Below, in pieces: positions 36,159 to 45,713 of a stretch of DNA of 64,000 nt. A model generated the notes under the pieces. It was not told the DNA's origin and ran no database searches. It saw only the letters and a program-made list of their open reading frames with translations. The stretch comes from Phycisphaerae bacterium (GTDB lineage: Bacteria > Planctomycetota > Phycisphaerae > UBA1845 > PWPN01): NCBI GenBank assembly GCA_030372985.1, contig JAUCQB010000047.1:1-64000 (forward strand), written 5' to 3'. Position 1 is the first letter of the stretch. The number at the start of each line of letters is the position of its first letter. Both the position numbers and the translations under genes were made by a program.

Positions 36159-36575
36159 ATGAATTGCTCAACCTGCATTCCGTTGAAGTTCAAGGCATGG
36201 AGATGCGTCGTTGCCGCAACGTTGGGGACGGCCTCTCTTGGTCAAGTCTGCGTGCCGGATGCCGATCCGGACAACGGCGGTGACTTCGTCGGGGTGAGCA
36301 TCCAGAACCTGGCCTTCTCACCCAAGGAGGTGACGATCGAGGCGGGTCAGACCGTGCGATGGACCAACCGCGACCTCGTGGCCCACACGGTGACGTCCGG
36401 GGACCCCGGAGATCAAGATTCGGGTGTGCTCTTTGACTCGGGAACGATGACCTTCGCCAGAACCTTCACTCACCAGTTCAACGAACCGGGTGAGTTCACC
36501 TACTACTGCATTCCGCACCAGACGATGGCCTCGATGCGGGATGCCAAGGTCATCGTGACGGCCGCCGCCCCGTAA
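36159..36575 (+). CDS. Secreted cupredoxin (plastocyanin/amicyanin-like)
   Basis: A 138-residue protein with an export signal at the N-terminus. A single blue-copper domain follows. The type 1 copper ligands are His76 (VAHTVTS), Cys117 and His120 (YYCIPH), and Met123 or Met126. The fold start VSIQNLAFSPKEVTIEAGQTVRWTN is typical. It should carry single electrons in the periplasm. The position directly behind the PQQ-type sugar dehydrogenase suggests the two form a redox pair; this is inferred from context. Confidence 0.92.
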   Translation: MNCSTCIPLKFKAWRCVVAATLGTASLGQVCVPDADPDNGGDFVGVSIQNLAFSPKEVTIEAGQTVRWTNRDLVAHTVTSGDPGDQDSGVLFDSGTMTFARTFTHQFNEPGEFTYYCIPHQTMASMRDAKVIVTAAAP

Positions 36576-36657
36576 CCCGTAGATCTCGCTCCGGAGGAGT
36601 CACAACGCACCGCGTGATGAGTGATCCTCAGGCACGAGTTTAGCGTGCAAGAGAGCG

Positions 36658-36765
36658 GGTCAGGCACCTTTTTGCGGGCTCCCCTGCATGGCATCGTGCC
36701 AGATGGCCCCGTTGACCTTCCCCGGGTCACCCTTCGAACCGCGTCAGGCAAAAAGGAGCCAGACC
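36658..36765. repeat. Imperfect long-spaced inverted repeat (REP-like)
   Basis: GGTCAGGCACCTTTTTGC (36658-36675) and GCAAAAAGGAGCCAGACC (36748-36765) are inverted copies matching at 16 of 18 positions, 72 bases apart. It lies between convergent genes. The spacing is large for a terminator; a REP/MITE-like element is more likely. Confidence 0.6.
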
Positions 36766-36773
36766 CCGGCCCG

Positions 36774-37109
36774 CTAAACACGTTCATCCTCATCACCCGG
36801 CGCGGCAGACCTTCTCGCCCGGATCACCACCATTTCAAACACCCCCGCGGCGAGCACCAGAATTGGTGCGACGACCACCGTGGCCATATGGAACAGCACG
36901 TACATCACGGCCTGGAAGGATTGGAGAACCTGAGCATTGCGGCCTTCGGGCAGGGTTCCGCAGAAGATGCTCGTGCTCGCACGCCAGCCGAGCAGGTGCA
37001 GCACCAGATAGACAACCGCAAAGGTGGCGGCACACAATACAAATGAACCGGGTGAGAACCATTTCATCGTCTTGATCCGCCGGTACAGACTTCGCCACCT
37101 GCCCATCAT
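36774..37109 (-). CDS. Small membrane protein of unknown function
   Basis: A 111-residue protein with a basic N-terminus (GRWRSLYRRIKTMKW) and two predicted helices: FVLCAATFAVVYLVLHLLGW and AVMYVLFHMATVVVAPILVLAAGVF. The C-terminus is charged. No family was recognised. Its start overlaps the stop of the upstream gene at 37106-38302 in an ATGA, so the two are probably translated together and may act together. Confidence 0.72.
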   Translation of the reverse strand: MMGRWRSLYRRIKTMKWFSPGSFVLCAATFAVVYLVLHLLGWRASTSIFCGTLPEGRNAQVLQSFQAVMYVLFHMATVVVAPILVLAAGVFEMVVIRARRSAAPGDEDERV

Positions 37110-38302
37110 GGTGCCTCCACCCCCCGACCTCGCTCGCGGACCGTCTGCCAGAGGGGCCCGACAACAGTGGAATACAGCAGCACCGCGTCACCGACCTGGT
37201 TGCTCGCACAGAACTGCATGCGCCCGTCGCGGGACAGGGGGAACCCTGCGAACATCAGAGTGGTCGCCAGCGAACGGTAATAACCGGTGTCGCCAAACGA
37301 TGCCGCGGCGACAAATGCCTGCCCGCTTGAGCCCGCGCTCACGTCGATGATCGGAATGACCGGCCCCGAATCGATGTCCATCGGTCTGACCCACGACTTC
37401 GGCCACTCTCCGGCCCACCCGAAACCAAGGCATTGATGGGCAATCTCGCTGGTGGCCCTGCGATACTGGTCCTCCGCGAAAGACTCATCCACGATCTGCA
37501 GACAATGGGCGGCCATCCAGATCGTCGACCCCTCCGGACCATCCATCGCCTGGCCGTCGTAGGTGTAGGATGAGCACAGCAGGCCTGTCTGCTGATGCAC
37601 CAGCTTGTCCTTCGCCGTGGCGACCCACTTCCGCTGCAGTTGCCGATGGTCCTCGCCATCGAGCACCTCGTGCATCCTGATCGCAGCCAGGGCGACGGTG
37701 TTGCAGAACGTCCAGCACTCGTTCGGATAACTCTCGCACGAAAGCACCGGCCCGACGGCCATACGGTCGGCGGTGATGTGAACAAGATCGCGCATTCGTT
37801 CTCGAAATGGCTCGTGCTCGGCCACCAGTCGCCGGGCTCCCATCATCATGGCCAGCTCACCGTCGACAAATATGCTGCGCACCGGCTGCTGCAGGAACTG
37901 CGATTGGTTGGCGTAGTCGAGCAGGAAGTAGCTGATGCCTTTCGCCTGGGCGAGGCGATCCGTGTCCTCAATGATTCGGTCCACCACCCGGAGGTACTCA
38001 TCCTGCCGCTGCGGCTCGCGGAGGCACATGTTGGCGAGTGACAGAACCAGGAACGTCCGGCCCATGAAATCCCATTCCGGGTTGTTGACCCGCATCTTGT
38101 CAATATCGGCCTTGCCGCCCCCCGGCAGTGCCCAGAGGTCCACATGCCGGTGAGCCAATTGGCGGGCAATTGGACTGACGGCAACCTCGTTGCGGAACTG
38201 ATCGCGGCCGGGCCGGAAGACAAAATGCAGCAACGGCAGCCAGATGGCCGTTCCAATGGCAATCGAGACCAGACCCAACAGGAACCTGGAACGGAAGGAC
38301 AT
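37106..38302 (-). CDS. Membrane-anchored protein, probably alpha/alpha-toroid fold, function unknown
   Basis: A 398-residue protein with one N-terminal membrane helix (FLLGLVSIAIGTAIWLPLL). The rest is extracytoplasmic and helical, with SIFVDGELAMMMGARRLVAEHEP, ESYPNECWTFCNTVALAAIRMHE, LLCSSYTYDG, and the conserved-looking C-terminus AFVAAASFGDTGYYRS. The pattern recalls alpha/alpha-barrel proteins such as the linalool dehydratase/isomerase-like group, but I would not assign a function. The ATG at 38300-38302 precedes the membrane helix; an upstream in-frame start is possible. A remnant of a relative lies at 34263-34440. Confidence 0.72.
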   Translation of the reverse strand: MSFRSRFLLGLVSIAIGTAIWLPLLHFVFRPGRDQFRNEVAVSPIARQLAHRHVDLWALPGGGKADIDKMRVNNPEWDFMGRTFLVLSLANMCLREPQRQDEYLRVVDRIIEDTDRLAQAKGISYFLLDYANQSQFLQQPVRSIFVDGELAMMMGARRLVAEHEPFRERMRDLVHITADRMAVGPVLSCESYPNECWTFCNTVALAAIRMHEVLDGEDHRQLQRKWVATAKDKLVHQQTGLLCSSYTYDGQAMDGPEGSTIWMAAHCLQIVDESFAEDQYRRATSEIAHQCLGFGWAGEWPKSWVRPMDIDSGPVIPIIDVSAGSSGQAFVAAASFGDTGYYRSLATTLMFAGFPLSRDGRMQFCASNQVGDAVLLYSTVVGPLWQTVRERGRGVEAP

Positions 38303-38551
38303 GCTTGACACTGATGCCTGCGCGCTCACCCTGATGTCCCCAACTCGCAGGCCGAGCCATGTGCTCGCTGCATTCGTCCGCACTATACATGAACCGGCGC
38401 GGCCAGGCTATCAGAGACGTCTGGCAGGACGGCGGCTCTTGAAAAAGCTGCCGCGATCGGTCAGATTCCAGCGTATCTGTCGTGACGATCGTGACGAAAC
38501 GGGGTGGAATCCAGTCTTGAACACCGATCGGTAACAGAGACAGGAGGAAGC

Positions 38552-39532
38552 ATGGCTCGTATCTACGTGATTGCGATGGCAGTCATCGCAGCCGCATGCT
38601 GCCTGGGCCAGACCCCGACATCCAAGCCGCATGGAGCTCAATCATCTGCCCCGGCCAGGCCCGTGCGAACGTACCGCAACCCGATCATCGACCGCATCGG
38701 GCCGGCCGATCCCGCGGTTATCCGCTACCGCGGCAAGTACTACCTGTACCCGACGCTGGACGGCAAGGGCTACGACGTCCTCGTATCCGACGACCTCGTA
38801 CACTGGGAGCAGAAGGGCAAGTGCTATACCGACGCGCGACGAGGCGCTTGGGCCCCCGACGTGTTTCATCATGCCAAAGGCGACGGCAAGTTCTACCTCT
38901 ACTACAGCGTGGACAAGCCCGGCGGCGGCAAGCTGATCGGAGTGGCCGTGGCCGACGACCCTCTCGGACCCTTTATCGACAAGGGCAACCTGGTGAACGA
39001 TGCCATCGACGCTCATCTGTTCCAGGATGATGATGGATCGATGTACCTGTACTACTCGGCGATGACTCCCCGCAGCAGCAACATCGTCGTTCAGCCCATG
39101 GCAAACCCGCTGAGCAAAAAGGGTGAACCTGCCACGCTTATCCGGCCGACCGACGAGTGGGAACGTCACCGCGCACCCATCGCCGAAGGCCCCTGGATGC
39201 TCAAGCACAAGGGCAGGTACTATCTGATGTACTCCGGCAGCGGTGCCGATGGACCGGACTACGCCGTCGGCTACGCCACCGCCAAGTCGCCCACCGGGCC
39301 GTTCACCAAGTACTCAGGCAACCCGATCGCCCAGCGCGGCAACGGCGTCTTCGGCCCGGGCCATCATTGCGTCATCGCCGGCCCCGACGGCCGTCTGTGG
39401 ATGGTCTACCACCAGCAGAGCAGCGACAAACCCGGCTGGAAACGCTTCCTGGCCATCGACCCACTGTGGTTCGGCGAGCAGGGCGTGATTCACGTCAAGA
39501 CCACCCGCGGAACCGACGAACCAGCCCCGTAG
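38552..39532 (+). CDS. Secreted glycoside hydrolase family 43-like protein
   Basis: A 326-residue five-bladed propeller protein with a signal peptide (AMAVIAAACCLGQ). Catalytic residues by pattern are Asp53 (GPADPAVI, general base), Asp153 (AIDAHLFQDDDG, pKa modulator) and Glu212 (IAEGPWMLKHKG, general acid). Other GH43 features are YYLYPTLDG, GAWAPDVFHH and FGPGHHCV. It probably cleaves arabinose- or xylose-containing polysaccharides, but specificity cannot be read. AGGAGG lies four bases before the ATG. Confidence 0.9.
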   Translation: MARIYVIAMAVIAAACCLGQTPTSKPHGAQSSAPARPVRTYRNPIIDRIGPADPAVIRYRGKYYLYPTLDGKGYDVLVSDDLVHWEQKGKCYTDARRGAWAPDVFHHAKGDGKFYLYYSVDKPGGGKLIGVAVADDPLGPFIDKGNLVNDAIDAHLFQDDDGSMYLYYSAMTPRSSNIVVQPMANPLSKKGEPATLIRPTDEWERHRAPIAEGPWMLKHKGRYYLMYSGSGADGPDYAVGYATAKSPTGPFTKYSGNPIAQRGNGVFGPGHHCVIAGPDGRLWMVYHQQSSDKPGWKRFLAIDPLWFGEQGVIHVKTTRGTDEPAP

Positions 39533-40202
39533 GTGGTCCACGCATCGACCACAATGCCTCGCTCGTTCGATGCGATGAACGTATCCCGGCCGCCACACCG
39601 GCTTGCGGTCACTGAGGTGTCGAGTCAGCGGCGTCCTCCGGCCAAGCGAACGCTGCATCCGGCACGACGCCCGCGGTGTCGAGGCGAATCTAAAGCTCTT
39701 GTCGCACAGCGTCCGCAGCATACCGCTTCACGCTGTTCACTCGAATCCACTTTCTCTTGAACCTCGCCGGATAGAGGAGCGCATCCTACCTGACGTAACA
39801 CCGGAACCAACAAAACGGTGCGGCCTGCGTTAGAACCTTACGGCCAGAGATCTGTGCGGCTTGCGCATGTTTCTGGATCACAGTGTGCTTCGGTTGCGGT
39901 GTGCCTTAGGACCATGTCGGACAAGGACTTACCGCAGTATAGGGGATCCGGCTCGTCCCGGCCCCACCAGAAAACTCCACTTATCTGGAAAAAATCACGC
40001 AACACCATCACCCCCGTGTGCATCTAATCATGGGGCGAGTTGCAGGGCCAGGCCTTGCCAGGCAGTCATCGAACCGCCACGGGCAAGTTCGCCTGCACGC
40101 GGGGTGCCCCAAGGGGTCCGCAGGAAACCTCCGCTTCGCGGCCGTTGTCGGCCGTGCCGCACGGATTGGTCCACCCACGCCGTTTGATAAGGGAGAACAG
40201 CA
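39533..40202. other. Gene-poor stretch, nothing recognised
   Basis: Across these 670 bases no frame on either strand has protein-like composition or a recognisable motif. No tRNA, terminator or repeat was identified. It could hold decayed coding sequence. Confidence 0.4.
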
Positions 40203-40988
40203 ATGACCGCCATCAACAGAATCCTGTATCCCGGGGCGATTCTGGCTGCCGGACTGCTGGTCGTGTTGCTGAGACTGCCCCATTTGCTTCTTGCCGCCAG
40301 TCTCCTGTCAGGTCAGCTTCACGGACGACCGACACCGGTCGTCGACATGCCGCCGCTGGAGTTTCCCACACAGACGCGGTTGCTCCCGTGCGGCGACCTG
40401 CGTCTGAAGGTCCCGGTTGAGACAAGCGTCGAACCGCAACCGCCGGACGAGTTGTACGGCCTTCGTCTGAAGCTCAACGGGCTGGAGTGTCGAATCCCTC
40501 CTCCACGGCACCAGTCCGATGAGCACGAAACCGAGGAGATCAACTGGGACGCAGAGTTCAATCGACGTGGAATTGACTGGCAGGCCTCCGTCTGCGCCAC
40601 CAGCGTCGAGGACTTTTCTTTTTGGATGAGTCCGCCGCAGGTCGAATCGCTCCGTCAACAACTGGAGGCCAAGATGTACCTCTCGTTGTTTGCCGAGCGA
40701 ATCGAAGTGGTCCGCAACGAGAGCCTCTGCGGGCTGCTGCTGATGTGGGGCCTGAACGACCGACCGCGTATGACACTCGAGTACTTCACTCCCGACCACC
40801 GGATCAGCGGAGAGGTGTTGATTTCTCTCGATGCCCCGACGCCCGAGGCCATGGACACGGCTCGGGCCATGGTAGGCTCGCTGCGGATCGAGGAGCGTGC
40901 CGCCGATCGTCAGGCCCCACAGGTTGGTCCCATTGCCTCGGCGACTCAATTCGGCCGTGGCCGATCGGTTGTGGTTCGGGATCGGTGA
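40203..40988 (+). CDS. Membrane-anchored protein of unknown function
   Basis: A 261-residue protein with one N-terminal hydrophobic segment (AILAAGLLVVLLRLPHLLLAASLL). The remainder is soluble and rich in charged residues, with alternating beta-type segments (RPRMTLEYFTPDHRISGEVLISLDAP). Nothing links it to a known family. GGGAG precedes the ATG. It is convergent with the rhodanese gene, 30 bases apart. Confidence 0.65.
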   Translation: MTAINRILYPGAILAAGLLVVLLRLPHLLLAASLLSGQLHGRPTPVVDMPPLEFPTQTRLLPCGDLRLKVPVETSVEPQPPDELYGLRLKLNGLECRIPPPRHQSDEHETEEINWDAEFNRRGIDWQASVCATSVEDFSFWMSPPQVESLRQQLEAKMYLSLFAERIEVVRNESLCGLLLMWGLNDRPRMTLEYFTPDHRISGEVLISLDAPTPEAMDTARAMVGSLRIEERAADRQAPQVGPIASATQFGRGRSVVVRDR

Positions 40989-41018
40989 TCCTGGAGCCGA
41001 GCAGGACCGGCAGGCAGG

Positions 41019-41477
41019 CTACTTCACGACCGGCAATCCCAGGTTCTGCCACTCGACGATCCCGCCGGTCATGTTGTAGACGTTGGTGAAGCCCTCTGAG
41101 GCCATGATGCTGCTGGCGTTCGCGCTGCGGCGGCCGGTTCGGCAGTACACCAGGATGGTGCTGGACCTGTCGAAATCGGCGAGCCCGGCACGAAAGGCAG
41201 GATCGCTGCACAGAACACACAGGCTCAAGGCACCTTCAATGTGCCCGGCTGCGAACTCGTCTCCGCCGCGCACGTCGAGGATGATGAAGTTGGGATCGTC
41301 CAGATGGCTCTGGATCAGTGCTTGGGCCTCCGTGGGGGTAATGCTCAGATAGCCGGAATCGCTCCCGTCGGGCAGGCCCAGTCCGACGCCGTTGGGACAT
41401 CCCTGTCCCAGCAGCAGCGGGAGGACCGTCAGCGAAAACGCAACCGAACCGATCAGCGATTTGTGATACTGAGTCAT
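41019..41477 (-). CDS. Rhodanese-domain lipoprotein
   Basis: A 152-residue protein with a lipobox-like signal (LTVLPLLLGQGC) and one rhodanese domain (about 45-150). It has IILDVRGGDEFAAGHIEGA and the active-site loop YCRTGRRS with the catalytic Cys112. Such proteins transfer sulfane sulfur or bind anions; periplasmic ones are common and mostly uncharacterised. AGGAG lies ten bases before the ATG. Confidence 0.92.
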   Translation of the reverse strand: MTQYHKSLIGSVAFSLTVLPLLLGQGCPNGVGLGLPDGSDSGYLSITPTEAQALIQSHLDDPNFIILDVRGGDEFAAGHIEGALSLCVLCSDPAFRAGLADFDRSSTILVYCRTGRRSANASSIMASEGFTNVYNMTGGIVEWQNLGLPVVK

Positions 41478-41705
41478 GTTCGACGGACTCCTGTACGGGT
41501 GCGGGAAACGCGCCGGCAGTATTGTACCCGTCTACTCTCATCGGCAAACACGAATCTGAAACTGGACGAGTAAACCGCCTTGACGGCCTGACCTTTGAAA
41601 TCAAGCCGCAGGCGGGATGGTCGTGTCCCGATCTGCCGCGCATATCCCAGGTCCGGGCGCGCCGGGGCTTCACGAATTCAACCTGGGAAGGAAACCCGGT
41701 TCGGG

Positions 41706-43361
41706 TCAGCGTTTCCTTGCGGATTCCGGCCTGCTGGAGGGTGCCGCTCCCGACTGGTGGCGAAACTCCTGGTCCAGTCGATTCCAGGTGGCGGCCATTT
41801 CCTTCACCCTGGCCGGATGGCGCGCGGCAAGATCTACGGATTCGATCCGGTCGTGCTTGAGATCATAAAGTTCCCAGGTCGCATCGTTCTCGCTCTCGGA
41901 TACCAGCTTCCAGTCTCCCACCCGTAGCGCGCGGTTACCCTCATGGTGCCAGTAAAGGTGGTGCCGCGGGAGGTCGACGTCAGCATCCAAGAGCGGCACC
42001 AGGCTCTTGCCGGGCATCGGCGGGCGAGGGTGTCCCTTCCAGTTGTCCGGCGGGGTGATACCGGCCAGTTCAAAAACAGTGGGAACCAAGTCGATGACAT
42101 GGGCGGGCGCGCGGCGCAATACCCCCTTGGCGGCATTGGCTGCGGGCCAGTGAAGGATGCAGGGTGTGGAAATGCCGCCCTCGTGCACCCATATCTTATG
42201 CCGGCGGAAGGGGGCATTTGAGGCGCTGGCCCAGCCGGGCCCCAAACACAAGAAAGACGACGGCGACCCCGGATCGGCCGCGCGGTCGTGGCCATCGCCC
42301 CGGACCATCAACGTGGCGTCCGCCCCGTTGTCGGAAAGGAAAATGACCAGGGTGTTATCCCATGCTCCCATCTTGCGCAGTTGGTCGAGAACGCGGCCGA
42401 TCTCCTGGTCCATCCGATCGACCATCGCCGCGTGGATGGCCATCTTCGTCGCCTGCAGCCGCTGCTGTTGCGGCGTCAATTCGCTCCACGCAACGGCATG
42501 CTCCACCTCCCCAGGACCGATCATGTCGCCCAGATCAGGCTTGAGATACCGCGGGGTGAACTTCAGATCGAGGTGCGAGAGCCCGCAGTCAACGATGCCC
42601 AACTCCCGCAACCGCCGCCACCGAGCCTCGCGGATCGAATCCCAGCCCTCCAGGTAGCGATCCCGGTATCGGGCAATGTCCTCGGGAAGTGCGTGGAGCG
42701 GGAAATGCGGAGCAATGAACGCCAGGTAGAGAAAGAATGGCTCGCTGCCATGTTTTGCCTTGTGTTCGGCGAGGAAGTCGATGGCCTGTTGGGCGAATGC
42801 GGTGGTGGCGTAGTAGCCATCGGCAGGCTTGACCGGAGGCAACTGCTGGTCGTCCAGGAAGTGGGCCTTGGGGGTGAAATACCGATCCCAGTCTTCGAAG
42901 CGGTAGGAGCGTTCGAAGCCGCCGGCCAGCACCTTGCCGTCCACATGCCACTTCCCGGAGTGGTAGCTGCGGTATCCGGCCGACTTGAGAAGCTCAGGCA
43001 GCAGCGCCGCCCAGGCAGGCCGTGGCCCGGCCGGGTCACGGTTGATCTGCTGGGCGTAATAGCCGCTCAACAGGGCCCCTCGCGTGGGCCAGCACCGGGC
43101 GGTGCTGTACATCTGAGTCAGCCGCAAACCCCCGGCCGCGAGCCGGTCGAGATGGGGCGTGGCGATCTCTCCGCCGTAGCAGCCGATGTCGGAGAAACCA
43201 AGATCATCGGCCAGAAAAATGACCACGTTGGGCCGCCGTGCCCGATGCAACGCCGAGCCGGTTTGCTCCGCCGCACGTGCGACGGGTATGCACGCATAAA
43301 CCATCCAGGCAGCAATGAGTGCCGCCGCATATCCATCAGTCCGCACTCTTGCATTTCGCAT
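41706..43361 (-). CDS. Secreted sulfatase (formylglycine type)
   Basis: A 551-residue arylsulfatase-family protein with a signal peptide ending VARA. Asp52 and Asp53 in FLADDLGFSD bind the metal. The formylglycine site is C90-W-P-T-R94 followed by GALLSG; it keeps the CxPxR core with Thr in place of the usual Ser/Ala. Later motifs are YHSGKWHVDG, FLYLAFIAPHFPLH and VIFLSDNGAD. The ATG has GGAGG seven bases upstream. Sulfatases of this group remove sulfate from polysaccharides, which fits the neighbouring GH43; no sulfatase-maturation enzyme is in the window. Confidence 0.94.
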   Translation of the reverse strand: MRNARVRTDGYAAALIAAWMVYACIPVARAAEQTGSALHRARRPNVVIFLADDLGFSDIGCYGGEIATPHLDRLAAGGLRLTQMYSTARCWPTRGALLSGYYAQQINRDPAGPRPAWAALLPELLKSAGYRSYHSGKWHVDGKVLAGGFERSYRFEDWDRYFTPKAHFLDDQQLPPVKPADGYYATTAFAQQAIDFLAEHKAKHGSEPFFLYLAFIAPHFPLHALPEDIARYRDRYLEGWDSIREARWRRLRELGIVDCGLSHLDLKFTPRYLKPDLGDMIGPGEVEHAVAWSELTPQQQRLQATKMAIHAAMVDRMDQEIGRVLDQLRKMGAWDNTLVIFLSDNGADATLMVRGDGHDRAADPGSPSSFLCLGPGWASASNAPFRRHKIWVHEGGISTPCILHWPAANAAKGVLRRAPAHVIDLVPTVFELAGITPPDNWKGHPRPPMPGKSLVPLLDADVDLPRHHLYWHHEGNRALRVGDWKLVSESENDATWELYDLKHDRIESVDLAARHPARVKEMAATWNRLDQEFRHQSGAAPSSRPESARKR

Positions 43362-43858
43362 GACTCGGCCTCCATCTTTGTTTCCAGGACCGGTACGCTG
43401 TACCCGGGCGCTGGAACAGTGTAACCGAATGACGAAATCCGCACGACGAATGGAGGTCACCAGGGCGGTCAGCAATCCGTTTGCCGCGGCGAACCTGATC
43501 GATGGCCTTGTGCAAACCATGCATCTGTGGACGCCACAGCCCGCGTCCGGGTTCCGGAATGACAGCGATCGAGACCACGAAAACGCGAAAGCGTCAGGAC
43601 AAGACGACGTGAAGTTGGAGGTGGCTGTCTCTCCCGGCCCTCCTCTTCTCACAGTAGGGAGTTGATCCGCCCCAGAATGGTTCCACCCGTGTCGCGGTTG
43701 ACGATCTCTCGACCTTCAAACAATCCGTTGTGCGGGCAGGACAATGGTGATACAATTCCGGTTGCCGGGACAGAAGAAAGTGTGGCCGCCTGGCCGCTAT
43801 GGGTTTCGGCTTGAACTCTTGCCGGGTGAGGTGCAGCCATAGCACGCTGGCCGAAGAC
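43362..43858. other. Intergenic region upstream of the prepilin gene
   Basis: These 497 bases separate the divergent sulfatase and prepilin genes. No coding frame is convincing. One sigma-70-like promoter is seen at 43728-43756. Confidence 0.45.
43728..43756 (+). promoter_or_regulatory. Sigma-70-like promoter for the prepilin gene
   Basis: TTGTGC (43728-43733) and TACAAT (43751-43756) are 17 bases apart. The start of transcription would be near 43763, about 95 bases before the putative ATG at 43859. Confidence 0.4.
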
Positions 43859-44858
43859 ATGGAAAACACGCACGTGGCGTCCGGGCCCCGTCGAACGTCC
43901 AGCCGGGTTTCGCACGTCCGCCACCGGCTTCACGTTGATTGAGGTCCTGGTTGTCGTTGCTATTATTGCCTTGCTCATTGCCATTCTTCTGCCCTCATTG
44001 TCCCTGGCGCGGGAGCAAGCACAGCGTGTCGTGTGCCTGGCCAACATGTCAAACATGCCGAAGGCGGCGATCTCCTTCTCGATGGAACACAAGGGGTACC
44101 TGCAACTGATCGGCCGGGAGGATGAATGGACGGTCATCGATAAAGGCCGCACGAAGTACGCCTACCAGGCAGGCTGTTTCTCGGCGACTACGGCGCAACT
44201 GAAGGCCTGGCCCGTTGCCTATGCACCTCAACTGGGCATGCAGTCGCTCAAGCGGAACGAACAGTGCTTTGATACCACCTTTAACACCGAGGCAAGTTAC
44301 TATCTCCAGAAGTTTGGGCGACGCGACATCTTCATTTGCCCCTCAGACAAGGTGCTGGTCAACAACGTCTGGTCGCCGTTCGACATGTTTGGCGTGATCT
44401 CGTATGCCGCAAATGAGGACGTCATGGGAGTGACCAATCCGGAGGTCCCGGGAGTGAACGATCCCGAAGACGGCGAGGGCAGGCCGTGGAACAATGGGGT
44501 GCAGGAAGGCGGCCGGCGGCTGGAGGGCCGGATGGACAGGATCATACGGCCGAGCGAGGTGGTTCTTTTCTGCGACGGGGGCAACGAGGACATCAGCGGG
44601 GAACCGGCGTTGCTCATCAGCAATGGCCCCATGAACGGGCCGTACCTTGAGAATTATGAGAGGGTTCATGGCCGGCTGCCGCACTTTCGGCACGGTAAGA
44701 AGGGAGGGGTGGCCTCCGCCTTTGCCGACGGCTCGGGTCAGTATCTCAAGCCCCTGGAGTGGATCAGCATCAGCGGGAAGATGTTCGTCAAGCGATACGG
44801 TCCCCGAGCTCGCGTTTCACCATACGAGGTCGGGCAGCTACGTGCCACGCAACCCTGA
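43859..44858 (+). CDS. Type II secretion/prepilin-like protein with an apparent leader frameshift
   Basis: The reading frame holds a prepilin N-terminus, ATGFTLIEVLVVVAIIALLIAILLPSL, split here as leader G then FTLIE, and a C-terminal HGKKGG...FADGSG segment typical of prepilin-type H-x-DG proteins. That frame has no ATG, GTG or TTG before the FTLIE motif; the TTG at 43935 lies inside it. An ATG at 43859 opens a leader (MENTHVASGP) in another frame. Dropping one C from the CCCC run at 43886-43889 would join it to VERPAGFRTSATGFTLIE. The span of 1000 bases is one more than a multiple of three. A sequencing error or a real frameshift are both possible. Confidence 0.78.
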
Positions 44859-45713
44859 CAACTGACGCCTGAACGCCAAACGCTTCGTGAAGACCCAACC
44901 CACGTCGTCACGCTCTGCGCTGTTGTTGCCGGCTCGTCATGCTTGCCGGCGCCGGCGAGCGAAGAGAAATGGATATAGAGGATATTGGGTTCCACGGCCC
45001 CGTTCTTCAGGTTCTCGATTTCGAGCTTGGCTGACACGACGGGCGCGTTATCCGGAGGGGACCAGTTGAGGCCCCACCTGTACGCGTAAGAGTGGTCAAG
45101 GTCATACAGGTCGGCCGGCGCTGGCTGGAACTCGTCCGACAGCAAGCCCGCCTGAGCCACACCCGCACACGCCAGGATGCAAACACAATCGTAGAGTAGT
45201 AGGGTTCTTATATCGTCTTTTCCCCATACACACGGCGAGAATCGCGAAATGCCGGGCCCGCGCGTCGCAGGAGTCAAACCGTGCCCCAAAGAGTCCTGGT
45301 TTTGAGACGTGAATCTCACGGGCAGGGGCGATCTTATCGGCAATCATCGGGGATCGTACCGCGGACGCCCCACACCGCAGCGCCCGGGGAGGAATGGAGA
45401 ATACGGAGTTGAGAGTACCGAGTGCCTCGCCGGCCTCCGCCGAATGAGTCACGAGGAGGCGGAGGGATCTCCCCCGCAAGGATTTGATCGCTCTTGAGCC
45501 GCCCCATAGAATCGCGACCATGACGGCGACTGTTCGGACGGCGGCGGTATGTGTGGAGCCAGTTGCTGGCCCGCGTGGGCGGCCACTCGCGTCACATGAT
45601 CTGGCCCCGAGCGCCACAACGCCCGCCGTCGCCACCCCCATTCGACCCAACGCTTCCTGGCAACCATTGTCCCGGCCGCGCGACCGACTTGGCTTCTGTC
45701 TGCGAGGGCGTCG
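44859..45713. other. Long gene-poor stretch with a secreted-protein remnant and degenerate repeats
   Basis: These 855 bases contain the remnant at 44950-45222 on the minus strand. There is also a short tract of near-repeats at about 45391-45430 (GGAATGGAGAATACGGAG, then GAGTACCGAG). Nothing else is supported. Confidence 0.45.
44950..45222 (-). pseudogene. Remnant of a secreted protein gene
   Basis: The minus strand encodes a signal-peptide-like LLLYDCVCILACAGVAQA. A beta-rich segment follows (HSYAYRWGLNWSPPDN, then SAKLEIENLKNG and PNILYIHFSS) with the style of planctomycete secreted repeat or PEP-CTERM proteins. No ATG, GTG or TTG precedes the signal in frame, and similarity to ordered protein ends after about 85 residues. 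A broken or never-complete gene is the likeliest reading. Confidence 0.5.

Noticed and set aside
36658-36765. Inverted repeat read as a bidirectional terminator for the cupredoxin gene
   Set aside because: The 72-base spacer is too long for an efficient intrinsic terminator, although the T5 and A5 runs looked suggestive.
39838-40023. 61-codon minus-strand frame in the long gap after the GH43 gene
   Set aside because: No ribosome site, no motif and unordered composition; not supported as a gene.
43935-44858. TTG at 43935 as start of the prepilin gene
   Set aside because: It falls inside the FTLIE methylation motif and would remove the leader and processing site, so it cannot be the functional start.
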